In this document: positions 16,771 to 25,869 of the stretch, piece by piece | Position numbering within the stretch: the first letter of the stretch is position 1 | Layout: each line of letters begins with the position of its first letter | DNA from: Thalassobaculum sp. OXR-137 | GTDB taxonomy: Bacteria > Pseudomonadota > Alphaproteobacteria > Thalassobaculales > Thalassobaculaceae | DNA length: 64,000 nucleotides | Reading direction: 5' to 3' | Assembly (NCBI RefSeq): GCF_034377285.1 | Contig: NZ_CP139715.1 | Span: 1-64,000 of the forward strand | Notes under the pieces: generated by a model | Database searches by the model: none | The model's input: only the letters and a program-made list of their open reading frames with translations | Told to the model about the DNA's origin: nothing | Made by a program: the position numbers and the translations under genes

Positions 16771-17586
16771 TCAGCGGATGCCCGCGCGCATGAAGCTCTG
16801 CACGAACTGGCGTTGGAACAGCAGGAAGGCGATCAGCAGCGGGCCCGAGGTCATCAGGGTGGCGGCGTTGATGATCGACCAGTCGATGCCCTGGTCCACC
16901 GAGGCGAAGACCGACAGCCCGACCGTGACCGGCCTTGTTTCGACCGAATTGGTGACGATCAGGGGCCAAAGGAAGTTGTTCCAGTGATGGCTGACCGAGA
17001 CCAGGCCGTAGGCGAGATAGGTCGGCTTGGCCAATGGCACATAGACCCGCCACAGCACGGTCAGCGGACCGGCCCCTTCCACGCGGGCGGCCTCGTCCAG
17101 CTCCTTCGGCACCGACTTGAAGGTCTGGCGCAGCAGGAAGATACCGAACCCGGACGCGATATAGGGCAGGCCGATCGCGGCGATCGTGTCGACCAGCCCC
17201 AGCTTCCGCATGGTGGCGTAGTTCTCGACGATCAGAATGTCCGGCATCACCAGAAGCTGCAGCAGCACCAGGGTCAGCAGCACGCCGCTGCTCGGGAAGG
17301 TGAAGCGGGCGAAGGCATAGGCCGCCAGGGTGCACAGCACGAACTGGCCGATCAGGATGAAGGTCACCAGCAGGAAGCTGTTCAGGAAATAGCGCGCGAA
17401 CGGCGCGGCATTCCAGGCGTTGACGAAATTCTCCACGGTGACCGGCGCGAACAGCGCGAACCGTGTGGCGAATTCGCCCGGATGCACCGCCGTCCACACG
17501 GCATAGACCAGCGGCAGGAACCAGATCAGCGCCAGCACCCAGGCGCCGGTGGTGTTGAGCCAGCGGTCGAGGGCGGTCTGGGTCAT
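16771..17586 (-). CDS. Carbohydrate/glycerol-phosphate-type ABC permease (UgpE/MalG-like)
   Basis: A 271-residue inner-membrane protein with six helices and the EAA loop ELDEAARVEGAGPLTVLWRVYVPLAKP. Length and layout match MalG/UgpE subunits. The start overlaps the previous permease by 4 bases (ATGA). It forms the translocation pore with the UgpA-like partner. Confidence 0.9.
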   Translation of the reverse strand: MTQTALDRWLNTTGAWVLALIWFLPLVYAVWTAVHPGEFATRFALFAPVTVENFVNAWNAAPFARYFLNSFLLVTFILIGQFVLCTLAAYAFARFTFPSSGVLLTLVLLQLLVMPDILIVENYATMRKLGLVDTIAAIGLPYIASGFGIFLLRQTFKSVPKELDEAARVEGAGPLTVLWRVYVPLAKPTYLAYGLVSVSHHWNNFLWPLIVTNSVETRPVTVGLSVFASVDQGIDWSIINAATLMTSGPLLIAFLLFQRQFVQSFMRAGIR

Positions 17587-18473
17587 CGGTAGTGCACCCG
17601 CTTGTCGAGAAGGAAGAACTGACCGAGCGCCAGGGCCGAGAGCAGCACGAGCAGCACCACCGTCAGCGTGGACGCGTAGGCGGTGTCCCAGAACTTGAAG
17701 GCGGTCTCGTAGATGTAGAACAGCAGCAGCGAGCTGGCGTTATCCGGCCCGCCCTCGGTCATGACGAAGACGTGGTCGACCATGCGGAACGAGTTGATCA
17801 CCGCGTTGACCGACACGAAGAGCGTGGTCGGCATCAGCAGCGGGAAGGTGATCCGGCGGAAGAAGGTCCAGCGGCTGGCCCCCTCGATGGCGGCGGCCTC
17901 GCGGAGCTGCGGCGGGATCGCCTGCAGGGCGGCCAGGTAGAAGATCATGAAGAAGCCGGCCTCCTTCCAGATCGCCACCACCATGACCGAGCCGAGCGCC
18001 AGATCCGGATTACCGAGCCAGTTGACCTCCGGCAGGCCGAAGGCGCCGCGGATCTGGTCGATCAGGCCGAAGCCGGGCGTGTAGAAGAACATCCAGATAT
18101 TGGCCACCGCGATCAGCGGCAGCACGGTCGGGGCGAAATAGGCCAGCCGCACGAAGCTGCGACCGGACAGCTTGCCGTCGACCCAGATCGCCATCAGCAG
18201 GGCGAGGCCGACGGAAACGGGGATTGTGACGGCCGCGTACCACAGGCTGTTGGACAGCACCTGCCAGAAGGTGTCGTCGGCCAGCAGGGTCTCGTAGTTC
18301 CGCAGGCCGACGAACCGGGCCGCGCGCTGGCCCCGGGGTGTGGAGAAGAAGCTGTCCCATATCGTGCTGAGCGCCGGCAGATGGGTGAAAGCGAACAGCA
18401 GCACCAGCGCGGGCGTCAGCAGCAGCCAGCCGTGGATCCACTCGCGCCGCAGGGTGAAGGTGGGGCGGGTCAT
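17583..18473 (-). CDS. Carbohydrate/glycerol-phosphate-type ABC permease (UgpA/MalF-like)
   Basis: A 296-residue permease with six membrane helices, starting MTRPTFTLRREWIHGWLLLTPAL. The EAA loop reads QLREAAAIEGASRWTFFRRITFPLLMP. It follows the binding-protein gene after a 193-base spacer filled with inverted repeats, which would allow lower expression than the binding protein. Confidence 0.9.
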   Translation of the reverse strand: MTRPTFTLRREWIHGWLLLTPALVLLFAFTHLPALSTIWDSFFSTPRGQRAARFVGLRNYETLLADDTFWQVLSNSLWYAAVTIPVSVGLALLMAIWVDGKLSGRSFVRLAYFAPTVLPLIAVANIWMFFYTPGFGLIDQIRGAFGLPEVNWLGNPDLALGSVMVVAIWKEAGFFMIFYLAALQAIPPQLREAAAIEGASRWTFFRRITFPLLMPTTLFVSVNAVINSFRMVDHVFVMTEGGPDNASSLLLFYIYETAFKFWDTAYASTLTVVLLVLLSALALGQFFLLDKRVHYR

Positions 18474-18498
18474 GGAAGTCTTTCTCCGCAGCCCGCCC

Positions 18499-18580
18499 CG
18501 TCATCCTGAAGCAAGTCAGGATCCGCGCTCCGGTAGTACCGAGGGTCCGTGCGGTGATCCTGACTTGCTTCAGGATGACG
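18499..18580. repeat. 25-bp inverted repeat pair, REP-like, in transporter operon
   Basis: Arms 18499-18523 and 18556-18580 are perfect inverted copies separated by 32 bases. Each arm is itself a short palindrome (TCCTGA...TCAGGA). It lies between the binding-protein and permease genes, where it could stabilise the upstream message or reduce read-through. Similar arrangements occur at 54452-54542 and 55244-55341 with different sequences. Confidence 0.85.
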
Positions 18581-18625
18581 GTGAGGGATGTGCAGGTTCA
18601 CGACGTCATATCCTCTACGCCGAAG

Positions 18626-18652
18626 CGGCCCCCGGAGCGGGTCCGGGGGCCG
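18626..18652 (-). terminator. Hairpin after UgpB-like gene
   Basis: A 10-bp perfect stem CGGCCCCCGG/CCGGGGGCCG with a 7-base loop starts 15 bases beyond the stop of the binding-protein gene. It has no U tract, so it is more likely an attenuator or mRNA-stabilising element than a full stop. Confidence 0.55.
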
Positions 18653-18666
18653 TCGGGCTGGTCGGC

Positions 18667-19953
18667 TTAGCGGTAGTCGGCCAGGATGCGGTCGGCTTCG
18701 GCCTGGGCCTCTTCCAGGGCGGCGGCCGGCGCCTTCTGGTCGGTGATGGCCGCCTCCAGCGCGTCGTTCAGGATCGTGGTGATTCGCTGGTTCTGGTAGG
18801 TCGACAGCTCGGCCACGGCGTATTCGAGCTGGTCACGGGCAACGAGAGCCTGCGGGAAGTCGGCCACATACTGCTTCATGGCCGGGGTCTCCCAGGCATC
18901 CGGGCGCGGCGCGACATAGCCGGTCGCGATCGTCCACTTGGCGGCCTGTTCCGGGGCCGTGATCCACTTGATGAACTCGAAGGACGCGGCCTTCTGCTCA
19001 TCAGTGGAGTCCTTGAAGATGTAGAAGTTGCCGCCGCCGGTCGGGGCACCCGGGCGCTTGTTCGCCGGCAGCATGCCGACGCCGAAGTCGAACGGCGCGT
19101 TGTCGCGGACGTTGGTCAGGTTGCCGGTGGTGGTCCACATCATCGCGGCCTGGCCCTCGAAGAAGGCCTTCGGGGTGGCGCCCCACTCGATGATGCCCGG
19201 TTGCATGACCCCGTGCTTGGCCGACAGGTCGACCAGGTACTGCAGGGCTTCCACCACCTTCGGATCGTCGAAGTTGGTCTTGTTGCCGGCGTCGTTGGCG
19301 AGGATCACGTCGTTCTGGGTGGTGAGGCCCTGGAACAGCCAGTACGGGAAGCCGGAGCTCGGGATCCGCACGCCCCACTGGGTGACGTTGCCGTTGGCGT
19401 CGCGCTTGGTCAGCTTCTTGCCGAACTCGATCTGCTCTTCCCAGGTCTTCGGCGGCGTATTCGGATCGAGGCCGGCGGCCTTGAACGCCTCCTTGTTCCA
19501 GTACAGCACCGGGGTGGAGCGCTGGAACGGGATGCCGTAGGTCTTTCCGCCGGTCATGGAGTTGTCCATGAAGGCCGGGTAGAACGAGGTCAGCCAGGCC
19601 TTGTCAGCGTCGTTCTTGACCAGCCCATCGAACGGGATGATCGCGTCTTCCTCGATCAGGGTGAACATGTCGACCGACAGGATCACCGAGAGCTGCGGCG
19701 GGGTGCCGCCGCGCACGGCGGTCAGGGTCTTGGTGATCGTGTCCTGGTAGCTGCCGGCATAGACCGCGTCGATCTTCACGTCCGGATGGGCCGCGACATA
19801 CTCGTCGGTCAGCGCCTGGATGGTATCGGCCGCCTTGCCGCCGACGGCGACGGGGAAGAAGAACTGCAGGTCGACCGCCAGCGCGGCGGTCGCCGTCGAC
19901 GCCAGGAGTGCGGCCGCACCCAGGGTCGTCGTCAGGGTTTTCATCAGGGTCAT
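18667..19953 (-). CDS. ABC transporter binding protein (UgpB-like)
   Basis: A 428-residue periplasmic binding protein with a Sec signal (MTLMKTLTTTLGAAALLASTATAALA). The mature start VDLQFFFPVAVGGKAADTIQALTDEYVAAHPDVKIDAVYAGSYQDTITK resembles the sugar/glycerol-3-phosphate family. A GGAG site precedes the chosen ATG; a longer frame upstream has no support. It is second in the operon after the ATPase. The substrate cannot be read from sequence; glycerol-3-phosphate, its diesters or a sugar are the family options. Confidence 0.88.
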   Translation of the reverse strand: MTLMKTLTTTLGAAALLASTATAALAVDLQFFFPVAVGGKAADTIQALTDEYVAAHPDVKIDAVYAGSYQDTITKTLTAVRGGTPPQLSVILSVDMFTLIEEDAIIPFDGLVKNDADKAWLTSFYPAFMDNSMTGGKTYGIPFQRSTPVLYWNKEAFKAAGLDPNTPPKTWEEQIEFGKKLTKRDANGNVTQWGVRIPSSGFPYWLFQGLTTQNDVILANDAGNKTNFDDPKVVEALQYLVDLSAKHGVMQPGIIEWGATPKAFFEGQAAMMWTTTGNLTNVRDNAPFDFGVGMLPANKRPGAPTGGGNFYIFKDSTDEQKAASFEFIKWITAPEQAAKWTIATGYVAPRPDAWETPAMKQYVADFPQALVARDQLEYAVAELSTYQNQRITTILNDALEAAITDQKAPAAALEEAQAEADRILADYR

Positions 19954-20026
19954 GTCTCTCCACTCCTCGATACGGGTGTCTGGTCGTGTTCGGGGCCTTG
20001 GCCGATCCGGCACGGCCCTCTTGGGG

Positions 20027-21133
20027 TCACTGCCCAGCGGGCCGGGACGTGACGGTTCGATCTGGGAAACCGGGCGCAGCCGCAATCCGAACTCCGGTCG
20101 CGGCGTCGAACAGGTGCTGGCTGTCAGCCGCCCAGACGAGGTTCACCGTCTGTCCGGCCGAGACCGGATGACGGGTGGCCGCGCGGGCGACGAGCGCCTG
20201 GCCGGCGATGCGACAGTCGACCAGCAGGTCGGCGCCGAGATATTCGACCTGCTCCACGATGGCGGGCACGCCGCCTGCGTCGGCCAGGGCGATGTCCTCC
20301 GGCCGCACGCCGAGCTGCATCGCGCCCGGGAGATCGTCGGAGGCGGGCGCGACCACCGTGCCGCCGCCGGCGATCGTCCAGCCGCGCTCGGAGGGGGCGA
20401 GGTCGAGGATGTTCATGGGCGGGGTGCCGATGAAGCGGGCGACGAAGGTGCTGGCCGGCCGATCGTAGAGGGTCCGAGGGTCGGCGTTCTGCTCGATCCG
20501 GCCGCCGTTCATCACGATGATCCGGTCGGCCATGGCAATGGCCTCCACCTGGTCGTGGGTGACGTAGACCATGGTGATGCCGAGCTTGCGCTGCAGCGCC
20601 TTCAGCTCGACCCGCATCTCGTGGCGCAGCTTGGCATCCAGGTTGGAGAGCGGCTCGTCCATCAGGCAGATCGGCTTCTCGGCGATGATCGCCCGGCCCA
20701 GCGCCACCCGCTGCTGCTGGCCGCCGGAAATCTGGCTCGGCCGCCGATCCAGCAGATGCGTCAGGCCCAGCAACCCGGCGACCCGCGCCAGCCGTTCGGC
20801 CCGTTCGGCGGCAGGCACCCGGCGGACCTTCAGGCCGAACAGGATGTTCTCGGCCACGCTCAGATGCGGGAACAGGGCGTAGGACTGGAACACCATGGAG
20901 ATCTGGCGGTCGTTCGGCGGCCGCCGCGTGACGTCGGCGCCGTCGATCAGCACCGCGCCGTCGCTCGCTTCCTCCAGCCCGGCGATCAGCCGCAGGGTGG
21001 TGGACTTGCCGCAGCCGGACGGGCCGAGCAGGACGGTGAACGCGCCGGACGGAGCGGTAAAATTGATGCCGTCGACGGCGGTGGTGTCGCCCCAGGCCTT
21101 GCGCAGATCGCGCGCTTCGATGGCGACACTCAT
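20027..21133 (-). CDS. ABC transporter ATP-binding protein (UgpC/MalK-like)
   Basis: A 368-residue ATPase: Walker [12 protein letters not shown]-loop VFQSYALFP, signature [15 protein letters not shown], Walker [18 protein letters not shown], switch His VYVTHDQ, then a C-terminal regulatory OB/TOBE part with LGVRPEDI. The ATG overlaps the regulator stop by 4 bases (ATGA), which makes this start certain against a longer reading. Confidence 0.92.
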   Translation of the reverse strand: MSVAIEARDLRKAWGDTTAVDGINFTAPSGAFTVLLGPSGCGKSTTLRLIAGLEEASDGAVLIDGADVTRRPPNDRQISMVFQSYALFPHLSVAENILFGLKVRRVPAAERAERLARVAGLLGLTHLLDRRPSQISGGQQQRVALGRAIIAEKPICLMDEPLSNLDAKLRHEMRVELKALQRKLGITMVYVTHDQVEAIAMADRIIVMNGGRIEQNADPRTLYDRPASTFVARFIGTPPMNILDLAPSERGWTIAGGGTVVAPASDDLPGAMQLGVRPEDIALADAGGVPAIVEQVEYLGADLLVDCRIAGQALVARAATRHPVSAGQTVNLVWAADSQHLFDAATGVRIAAAPGFPDRTVTSRPAGQ

Positions 21134-21915
21134 GAGCCCGCTCCCGCGCCGCACAGCACAAGATCATGGCCCGCCGCCTCGATCAGGGTGCGGATGCCCG
21201 CCGGCGGGGCCCGGTCGCAGAAAACGACATCGGCCTCGCTGATCCAGCCGCCGCGCACATGCGCCGCCCGGTCGAACTTGCTGGCATCCAGCACCAGGTA
21301 GGAGCGCCGGGCGTTGCGCCGGATGGTCTCGCGCACCTGGACCTCGTGCTGGGTGAAGTCCAGGAGTTCGCCATTGGCATCGACTCCGCCGACGCCGTAG
21401 AGCCCGATATCGACCTTGAAGCGCTCGAAGAACGCCTCGGCGTCGGCGCCGAGAATGTCGCGGGAACCGGGACGCACGCTGCCGCCCGGCACGTGCACCT
21501 CGACATCGGGCAGGGCGCAGGCGTTGACGGCGGCGACCAGATTGTTGGTGACGATGGTCAGTCCCCGGCGGCTGGCCAGGTGCCGCACGGTCAGGGCCGG
21601 CGTCGTACCGATGCTGATGGCGACGCTGGCACCGTGCGGAATGTGGGATTCGACGACGCGGGCGATCTGCTCCTTGGCCGCGAAGTTGAGGGTCTGGCGC
21701 TCCTCGAAGCCGATATTCTCGCTCGGCACCGGCAGTTCGACGCCGCCGTGGCGTCGGCGCAGCACGCCCACATCGCTCAGCTCATTGATGTCGCGGCGGA
21801 TGGTCTGGGTGGTCACGCCGAAATGCAGCGCGAGGTCGGTGACCGACTGAAAGCCGTTCTGCCGTACCCGTTCGGCGATCTCCGCCTGGCGTTCCGATGT
21901 CACGTGCGTCGTCAC
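21130..21915 (-). CDS. DeoR-family transcriptional regulator
   Basis: A 261-residue GlpR-like regulator. The N-terminal HTH is SVTDLALHFGVTTQTIRRDINELSDVGVLRRRHGGVELP (about residues 24-62). The C-terminal sugar-phosphate sensor has SIGTTPALTVRHLA and LYGVGGVD. It heads the operon it likely controls and is translationally coupled to the ATPase. DeoR proteins usually respond to a phosphorylated sugar or glycerol-3-phosphate, consistent with a Ugp-like transporter. Confidence 0.88.
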   Translation of the reverse strand: MTTHVTSERQAEIAERVRQNGFQSVTDLALHFGVTTQTIRRDINELSDVGVLRRRHGGVELPVPSENIGFEERQTLNFAAKEQIARVVESHIPHGASVAISIGTTPALTVRHLASRRGLTIVTNNLVAAVNACALPDVEVHVPGGSVRPGSRDILGADAEAFFERFKVDIGLYGVGGVDANGELLDFTQHEVQVRETIRRNARRSYLVLDASKFDRAAHVRGGWISEADVVFCDRAPPAGIRTLIEAAGHDLVLCGAGAGS

Positions 21916-22510
21916 CCGTCGTCCCCGAAAAATCGATCAGGGGCCTGAGGTATCCACGCGCCATGACAGTCACATCATGTTTGTGTGACGTTCAAGTGAA
22001 CCTTCATTCGAACATGCCCTGCGCGCCCTCTACAGCGCCGATACGCGGAAGCAGCGGGGCACGCGTACTGGGCGATGTGCTGGCGCGACGCGGCTGAAAT
22101 TTGACACCCGCACAGCGCACCGACCGCCCGATAGTATTGAAAAGTCAGCTCGACCGCATTGGCGCCGCCCATTCGGTAAGATTGTTTCGATTAATTGGCG
22201 CTATTTCGAATAAACGTTGCGGGTAGGAAAGGCCATCGGCCCGCAACATTCCGGCGAGACGGCAGATTCGGCGCAGCTATCATACTTCTCAACCTGCACC
22301 TTGACTCATAATTGCTGGGACAGTGGCGCCAGGGACCACCACCGACATTTTCAACAGTATCCACCCAAAGCGGTCTTTCGATGTCACTGCTACGTCCCAC
22401 CTGAGTTGTCACTCAAGCTCGTCGGAAGCACTCCAAACCGAACCCGCACACAAAACTCGGAACGGGGATTTTGCGGGCAACTGGTCCGTGTATTTGACGA
22501 CCACGAGCGC
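21916..22510. other. Gene-free region with possible operator and one dispersed motif
   Basis: No gene is supported here. Next to the DeoR start lies GTTCA-AG-TGAAC (21990-22001) followed by CATTCGAAC (22005-22013), a repeated GTTC/GAAC pattern that could be the regulator's binding site. At 22363-22380 is one copy of a degenerate motif (ACCCAAAGCGGTCTTTCG) found again near 34.0 and 40.9 kb. Base composition is lower in GC than on either side, suggesting a junction. Confidence 0.35.
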
Positions 22511-22813
22511 TCAGTTCACTTGGTCTGCCGGCTCATTCCGACTAATGGAGGCGCCTACCGGATCCAACGCGCGGATTGCCCTGCGAACCTCACTCAGTGA
22601 GCATTGCGATCGACCATCCGTGTTCGAGCGAGTCATCCTCTCAAGCGCGCCAACGTCCGACTCGAGCGATTTCAGCATACAAAGCTTCTCCTCTACGGTC
22701 AGCTTGTCGCTGTGCTCAATGTCAGCGGGGTCTGAAAAATATTCCGACGGACTCTGCATCAATGCCGCGAGATTCGTAGTGCCTCTATCAGCCATCTTCT
22801 TGCTTTCGGACAT
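22511..22813 (-). CDS. Hypothetical protein
   Basis: About 100 residues, soluble. The core SPSEYFSDPADIEHSDKLTVEEKLCMLKSLESDVGALERM resembles small proteins of the type 'P.d...d..Ls.eeKl.iL..We.D...L' seen widely in proteobacteria, function unknown. The start is uncertain: the ATG chosen (MSESKKM) has a nearby AAGGTAGG, while a TTG 18 bases upstream has an AAAGG at better spacing. It is isolated and divergent from the small membrane protein. Confidence 0.6.
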   Translation of the reverse strand: MSESKKMADRGTTNLAALMQSPSEYFSDPADIEHSDKLTVEEKLCMLKSLESDVGALERMTRSNTDGRSQCSLSEVRRAIRALDPVGASISRNEPADQVN

Positions 22814-23008
22814 TCCTACCTTGAATTGCAACTGAGCCTTTCACTAGGACGCCCCGACCTATGCATGACGGTGTTTGGGGCGTTCCATGGAGCAGCCTGC
22901 CCACCCAGCTCTTCTGTCCTGAGTAACAGTGGCGGCCGAATATGGTTCCTGGGCGTGGAACCGCCTTTCGGATCAGCCGTTCCCCACAGGAGAAGCCAGG
23001 AGGAAAAA

Positions 23009-23245
23009 ATGCTACGGACCAGAACATTGATGGCCGGAATGCTTTCAATCCCGGTCAATGCCGTCTTGTTTGGAACTGGCGCCGTCGTAGTACTGTCGAT
23101 CCCGCAGTTCCAACCCTATCTCGAATACATTCTGCCAGCCGTGATCGGGATGGCCTTTGCCCTGACTTGGCCCGTTGCGTGGAAGCTCGCGCCGCGGCTA
23201 CGGGTGCGCAACGACTTTTATCCCAACCTTTTTCGCAAGACCTGA
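23009..23245 (+). CDS. Small two-helix membrane protein
   Basis: A 78-residue protein with a basic start (MLRTRTLMAG) and two hydrophobic segments (about residues 8-30 and 40-60), ending in RLRVRNDFYPNLFRKT. An AGGAGG site precedes the ATG. I do not recognise a named family. It is convergent with the next membrane protein gene. Confidence 0.65.
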   Translation: MLRTRTLMAGMLSIPVNAVLFGTGAVVVLSIPQFQPYLEYILPAVIGMAFALTWPVAWKLAPRLRVRNDFYPNLFRKT

Positions 23246-23260
23246 GTCAGCGGGGTCGGG

Positions 23261-23848
23261 TTATGTTTTCGCGGCCCGCTTCGCCGGCCCCGGGACGAAC
23301 CGCCCGTTGTTCGCCCTTAGCCCGCGGATCAGTTCCTCCAGATAGGGTAAGACCTCGAACAGGATGTTCGCGGCGAGCAGGAACCAAAGATAGGTCGCAG
23401 GCAGTTGTTCCGACTTCCACATCAGATCGAAACCGGCCTCTTCCGAACCGGCTCCGAACAACGCGAGGAATTGGTCCCAATGCCGCGAGATCACGGTTAG
23501 GAGAGCCAGCAGCGGGATTACCTCCAGGAAGCTGTGAATATGCTGCTCGGTCGGGGTGATCTCGCGAGCGGTGCTGGCATAGCGGACGTCCCACAAGGCA
23601 GTGACCTCGTGGGCGATGAACGCGGCAATCATGAAGGCGATGATCAACGCGTTGATTTCCAGGAACAACGCGGCCAGGAACGGCAGCCCGACCTCCACGA
23701 AGAGCAGAAGATGGATCAGCGATTCCTTCGGGCCGGTCGTGGTCGCGATATGGGAGGCTCGGTGGCAGACCCAGTCAGCAAAGCCGGCGGCGAGCCAAAG
23801 CGGGATCACGCCGTAGATCAGGATCAAGACCGCGGGATCGGACGGCAA
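23261..23848 (-). CDS. His-rich integral membrane protein
   Basis: A 195-residue protein with about five membrane helices and conserved-looking polar motifs in or next to them: ADWVCHRASHI (residues 24-34), IAHEVTALWD (about 78-87) and EQHIHSFLE (about 101-109). The HxxxH, HE and HxHxxxE spacing resembles metal-binding sites of membrane-bound di-iron enzymes, but the family is not established. Homologues are sometimes annotated as diguanylate cyclases without a GGDEF motif; none is present here. Confidence 0.6.
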   Translation of the reverse strand: MPSDPAVLILIYGVIPLWLAAGFADWVCHRASHIATTTGPKESLIHLLLFVEVGLPFLAALFLEINALIIAFMIAAFIAHEVTALWDVRYASTAREITPTEQHIHSFLEVIPLLALLTVISRHWDQFLALFGAGSEEAGFDLMWKSEQLPATYLWFLLAANILFEVLPYLEELIRGLRANNGRFVPGPAKRAAKT

Positions 23849-24062
23849 GGTCGGTCTCCGTTCGGTGATGGCAGCGCTTCAACAACGCAACGGGCAGAAC
23901 GGCTCTCGGTTGCAGAGCGTTGGTCGCGCTCTTCGGATTCCCTGGGAACCAAAATCCGCCGGATCTGTTTTCCAGTGAGAAAGACCGGGAGACAGGATGA
24001 TGCACATGCTGCGCAGATCCTTTCTTCTCGGCGTCTCGAGCCTGGCCCCCGCCGCCAGGCTG

Positions 24063-24188
24063 CCCTTCCACTGGACGCTCAGCGAGGCCGAGGTGGCCGC
24101 CATTCTTACCTACGTGCGGAACGCCTTCGGCAATTCCGCGAGCGCAGTGACCGAAGAGGCCGTCGCGGACCTCCGCGGCGTCCACTGA
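24063..24188 (+). pseudogene. Remnant of a cytochrome c C-terminus
   Basis: The frame reads LPFHWTLSEAEVAAILTYVRNAFGN followed by SASAVTEEAVADLRG and a stop, the last-helix pattern of class I cytochromes c of dehydrogenase/oxidase complexes. The heme motif CxxCH and everything before it are missing. An ATG at 23997 opens the frame with an unrelated MMHMLRRSFLLG segment, so a 63-residue product is possible but would carry no heme. The rest of 23849-24213 has no gene. Confidence 0.6.
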
Positions 24189-24213
24189 GAGACCTTGCCA
24201 GATTGAGGAGCTG

Positions 24214-25836
24214 ATGACGGAGACAGGACGTGCAGAGGACTGGTGGAAGGGTGCGATCATCTATCAGATCTATCCCCGCAGCTTCCTGGACACGACGCGG
24301 AACGGGATCGGCGACCTGCGGGGCATCACCCGGAAGCTCGACTATGTCGCCTCGCTTGGCGTCGACGCGATCTGGATCTCGCCCTTCGTGAAGTCCCCGA
24401 TGTTCGACTACGGGTACGACGTTTCGGATTACTTGGCTGTCGATCCGCTGTTCGGCGACCTGGAGGATTTCCGCGACCTGCTGAACGAGGCCCATGCCCG
24501 AGGGCTGCGGGTGATCATGGACCAGGTGCTGTCGCACACGTCGAGCCAGCATCCCTGGTTCCTGGAGAGCCGCGAGTCCGCGGATAATCCGAAGGCCGAC
24601 TGGTACGTCTGGGCCGATAGTCGGGCGGACGGCACCCCGCCGAACAACTGGCTCTCGGTCTTCGGCGGATCGTCCTGGCAATGGGAGCCCCGGCGCGGGC
24701 AGTACTATCTGCACAACTTCCTGCGCGAACAGCCGGACCTCAACTTTCACACTCCCGAGGTCCAGGAGGCGATGCTGGCGGTATGCCGCTTCTGGCTGGA
24801 TCTCGGCGTCGACGGTTTCCGGCTGGATGTCTGCACCTTCTACGCCCACGACCGGGAACTGCGCGACAACCCGCCCAATCCGGAGGTACCAGAGGGGGAG
24901 GCCTTCGAGTTCAATCCCTATTCCAAGCAGCTCCATATCCACGACATCGTGCGCCCCGAGACGGTGACGTTCCTGGAGCGACTGCGGGTCCTCTGTGACA
25001 GCTACGGCGATCGCGCCCTGCTCGGCGAATTGAACCAGAGCGATGCGGTGAACACCCACCGCGAGTACACCGCCGTGAAGCGCCTGCAACTCGCCTACGG
25101 GTATTGGCTGCTGGGCGCCCACACCATCACGCCGTCCATGCTGCGCGCCGTGGCCGAGGATCTGGGCTATGCCGACGACAGCGGCTGGCCCTGCTGGGCG
25201 CTCGACAACCACGACTTTTCGCGCGCCATAACCCGGCTGGGAGCGACCGCCTGTCCGGAGGCGGTCACAATGTTGCTGGCCGCCCTGTTCTCCATGCGCG
25301 GCGCCTGCTGCCTGTACCAGGGCAGCGAGCTCGGGCTGCCGCAGGCCGAGGTCCCGTTCGACCGGATCACCGACCCGTACGGCCGGGAGTTCTGGCCGGC
25401 CTACAAGGGCCGCGACGGCGCCCGCACCCCCATGCCCTGGCAGGAGAGCGCGCCCTTCGGCGGATTCTCGGAGGTCGAGCCCTGGCTGCCGGTGGTGCCG
25501 TCGCACCTGGAACGCGCCGTCGATAGCCAGGACGCCCTGCCGGGCTCGACGCTCAACCGGATCCGCAGGTTCCTGAACTGGCGCCGCGGCGAGCCGGCCC
25601 TGAAGGAAGGCGGGATGGAATTCGTCAAGGCCGACGACCGGGTGCTCGTGTTCCGCCGAACTATGGCTGACGAGGCCGTCACCTGCGCCTTCAACTTCAC
25701 CGATGCCGAACTCGCCCTGCGGCTGCCCGAGATCGAAGTCGGCGACCCCTTGGAGGGACATGGGTTCGGCGGCGTTCGCCGGAACGACGAGATACACCTG
25801 CCCGCCTGGGGCGCCTTCTTCGCCAAGGCCGCCTGA
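24214..25836 (+). CDS. Alpha-glucosidase, glycoside hydrolase family 13
   Basis: A 540-residue GH13 enzyme of the alpha-glucosidase/oligo-1,6-glucosidase type. It opens DWWKGAIIYQIYPRSFLDTTRNGIGDL with GYDVSDY (conserved region near residue 68), nucleophile Asp205 in DGFRLDVCTF, acid/base Glu272 in GELNQ, and the third acid in ALDNHDFSR (Asp334). No signal peptide, so it acts in the cytoplasm on imported malto-oligosaccharides, sucrose or trehalose-like glucosides. A second GH13 gene follows 33 bases downstream. Confidence 0.9.
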   Translation: MTETGRAEDWWKGAIIYQIYPRSFLDTTRNGIGDLRGITRKLDYVASLGVDAIWISPFVKSPMFDYGYDVSDYLAVDPLFGDLEDFRDLLNEAHARGLRVIMDQVLSHTSSQHPWFLESRESADNPKADWYVWADSRADGTPPNNWLSVFGGSSWQWEPRRGQYYLHNFLREQPDLNFHTPEVQEAMLAVCRFWLDLGVDGFRLDVCTFYAHDRELRDNPPNPEVPEGEAFEFNPYSKQLHIHDIVRPETVTFLERLRVLCDSYGDRALLGELNQSDAVNTHREYTAVKRLQLAYGYWLLGAHTITPSMLRAVAEDLGYADDSGWPCWALDNHDFSRAITRLGATACPEAVTMLLAALFSMRGACCLYQGSELGLPQAEVPFDRITDPYGREFWPAYKGRDGARTPMPWQESAPFGGFSEVEPWLPVVPSHLERAVDSQDALPGSTLNRIRRFLNWRRGEPALKEGGMEFVKADDRVLVFRRTMADEAVTCAFNFTDAELALRLPEIEVGDPLEGHGFGGVRRNDEIHLPAWGAFFAKAA

Positions 25837-25869
25837 GCCTGCAGTACTGGAAACGTTGAGAGGGGAGTG

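Noticed and set aside
22217-22600. 127-codon plus-strand frame in the DeoR upstream region
   Set aside because: It lacks a ribosome site, is Cys/His/Arg-rich in the way of random frames and runs into the 22511-22813 gene on the other strand.
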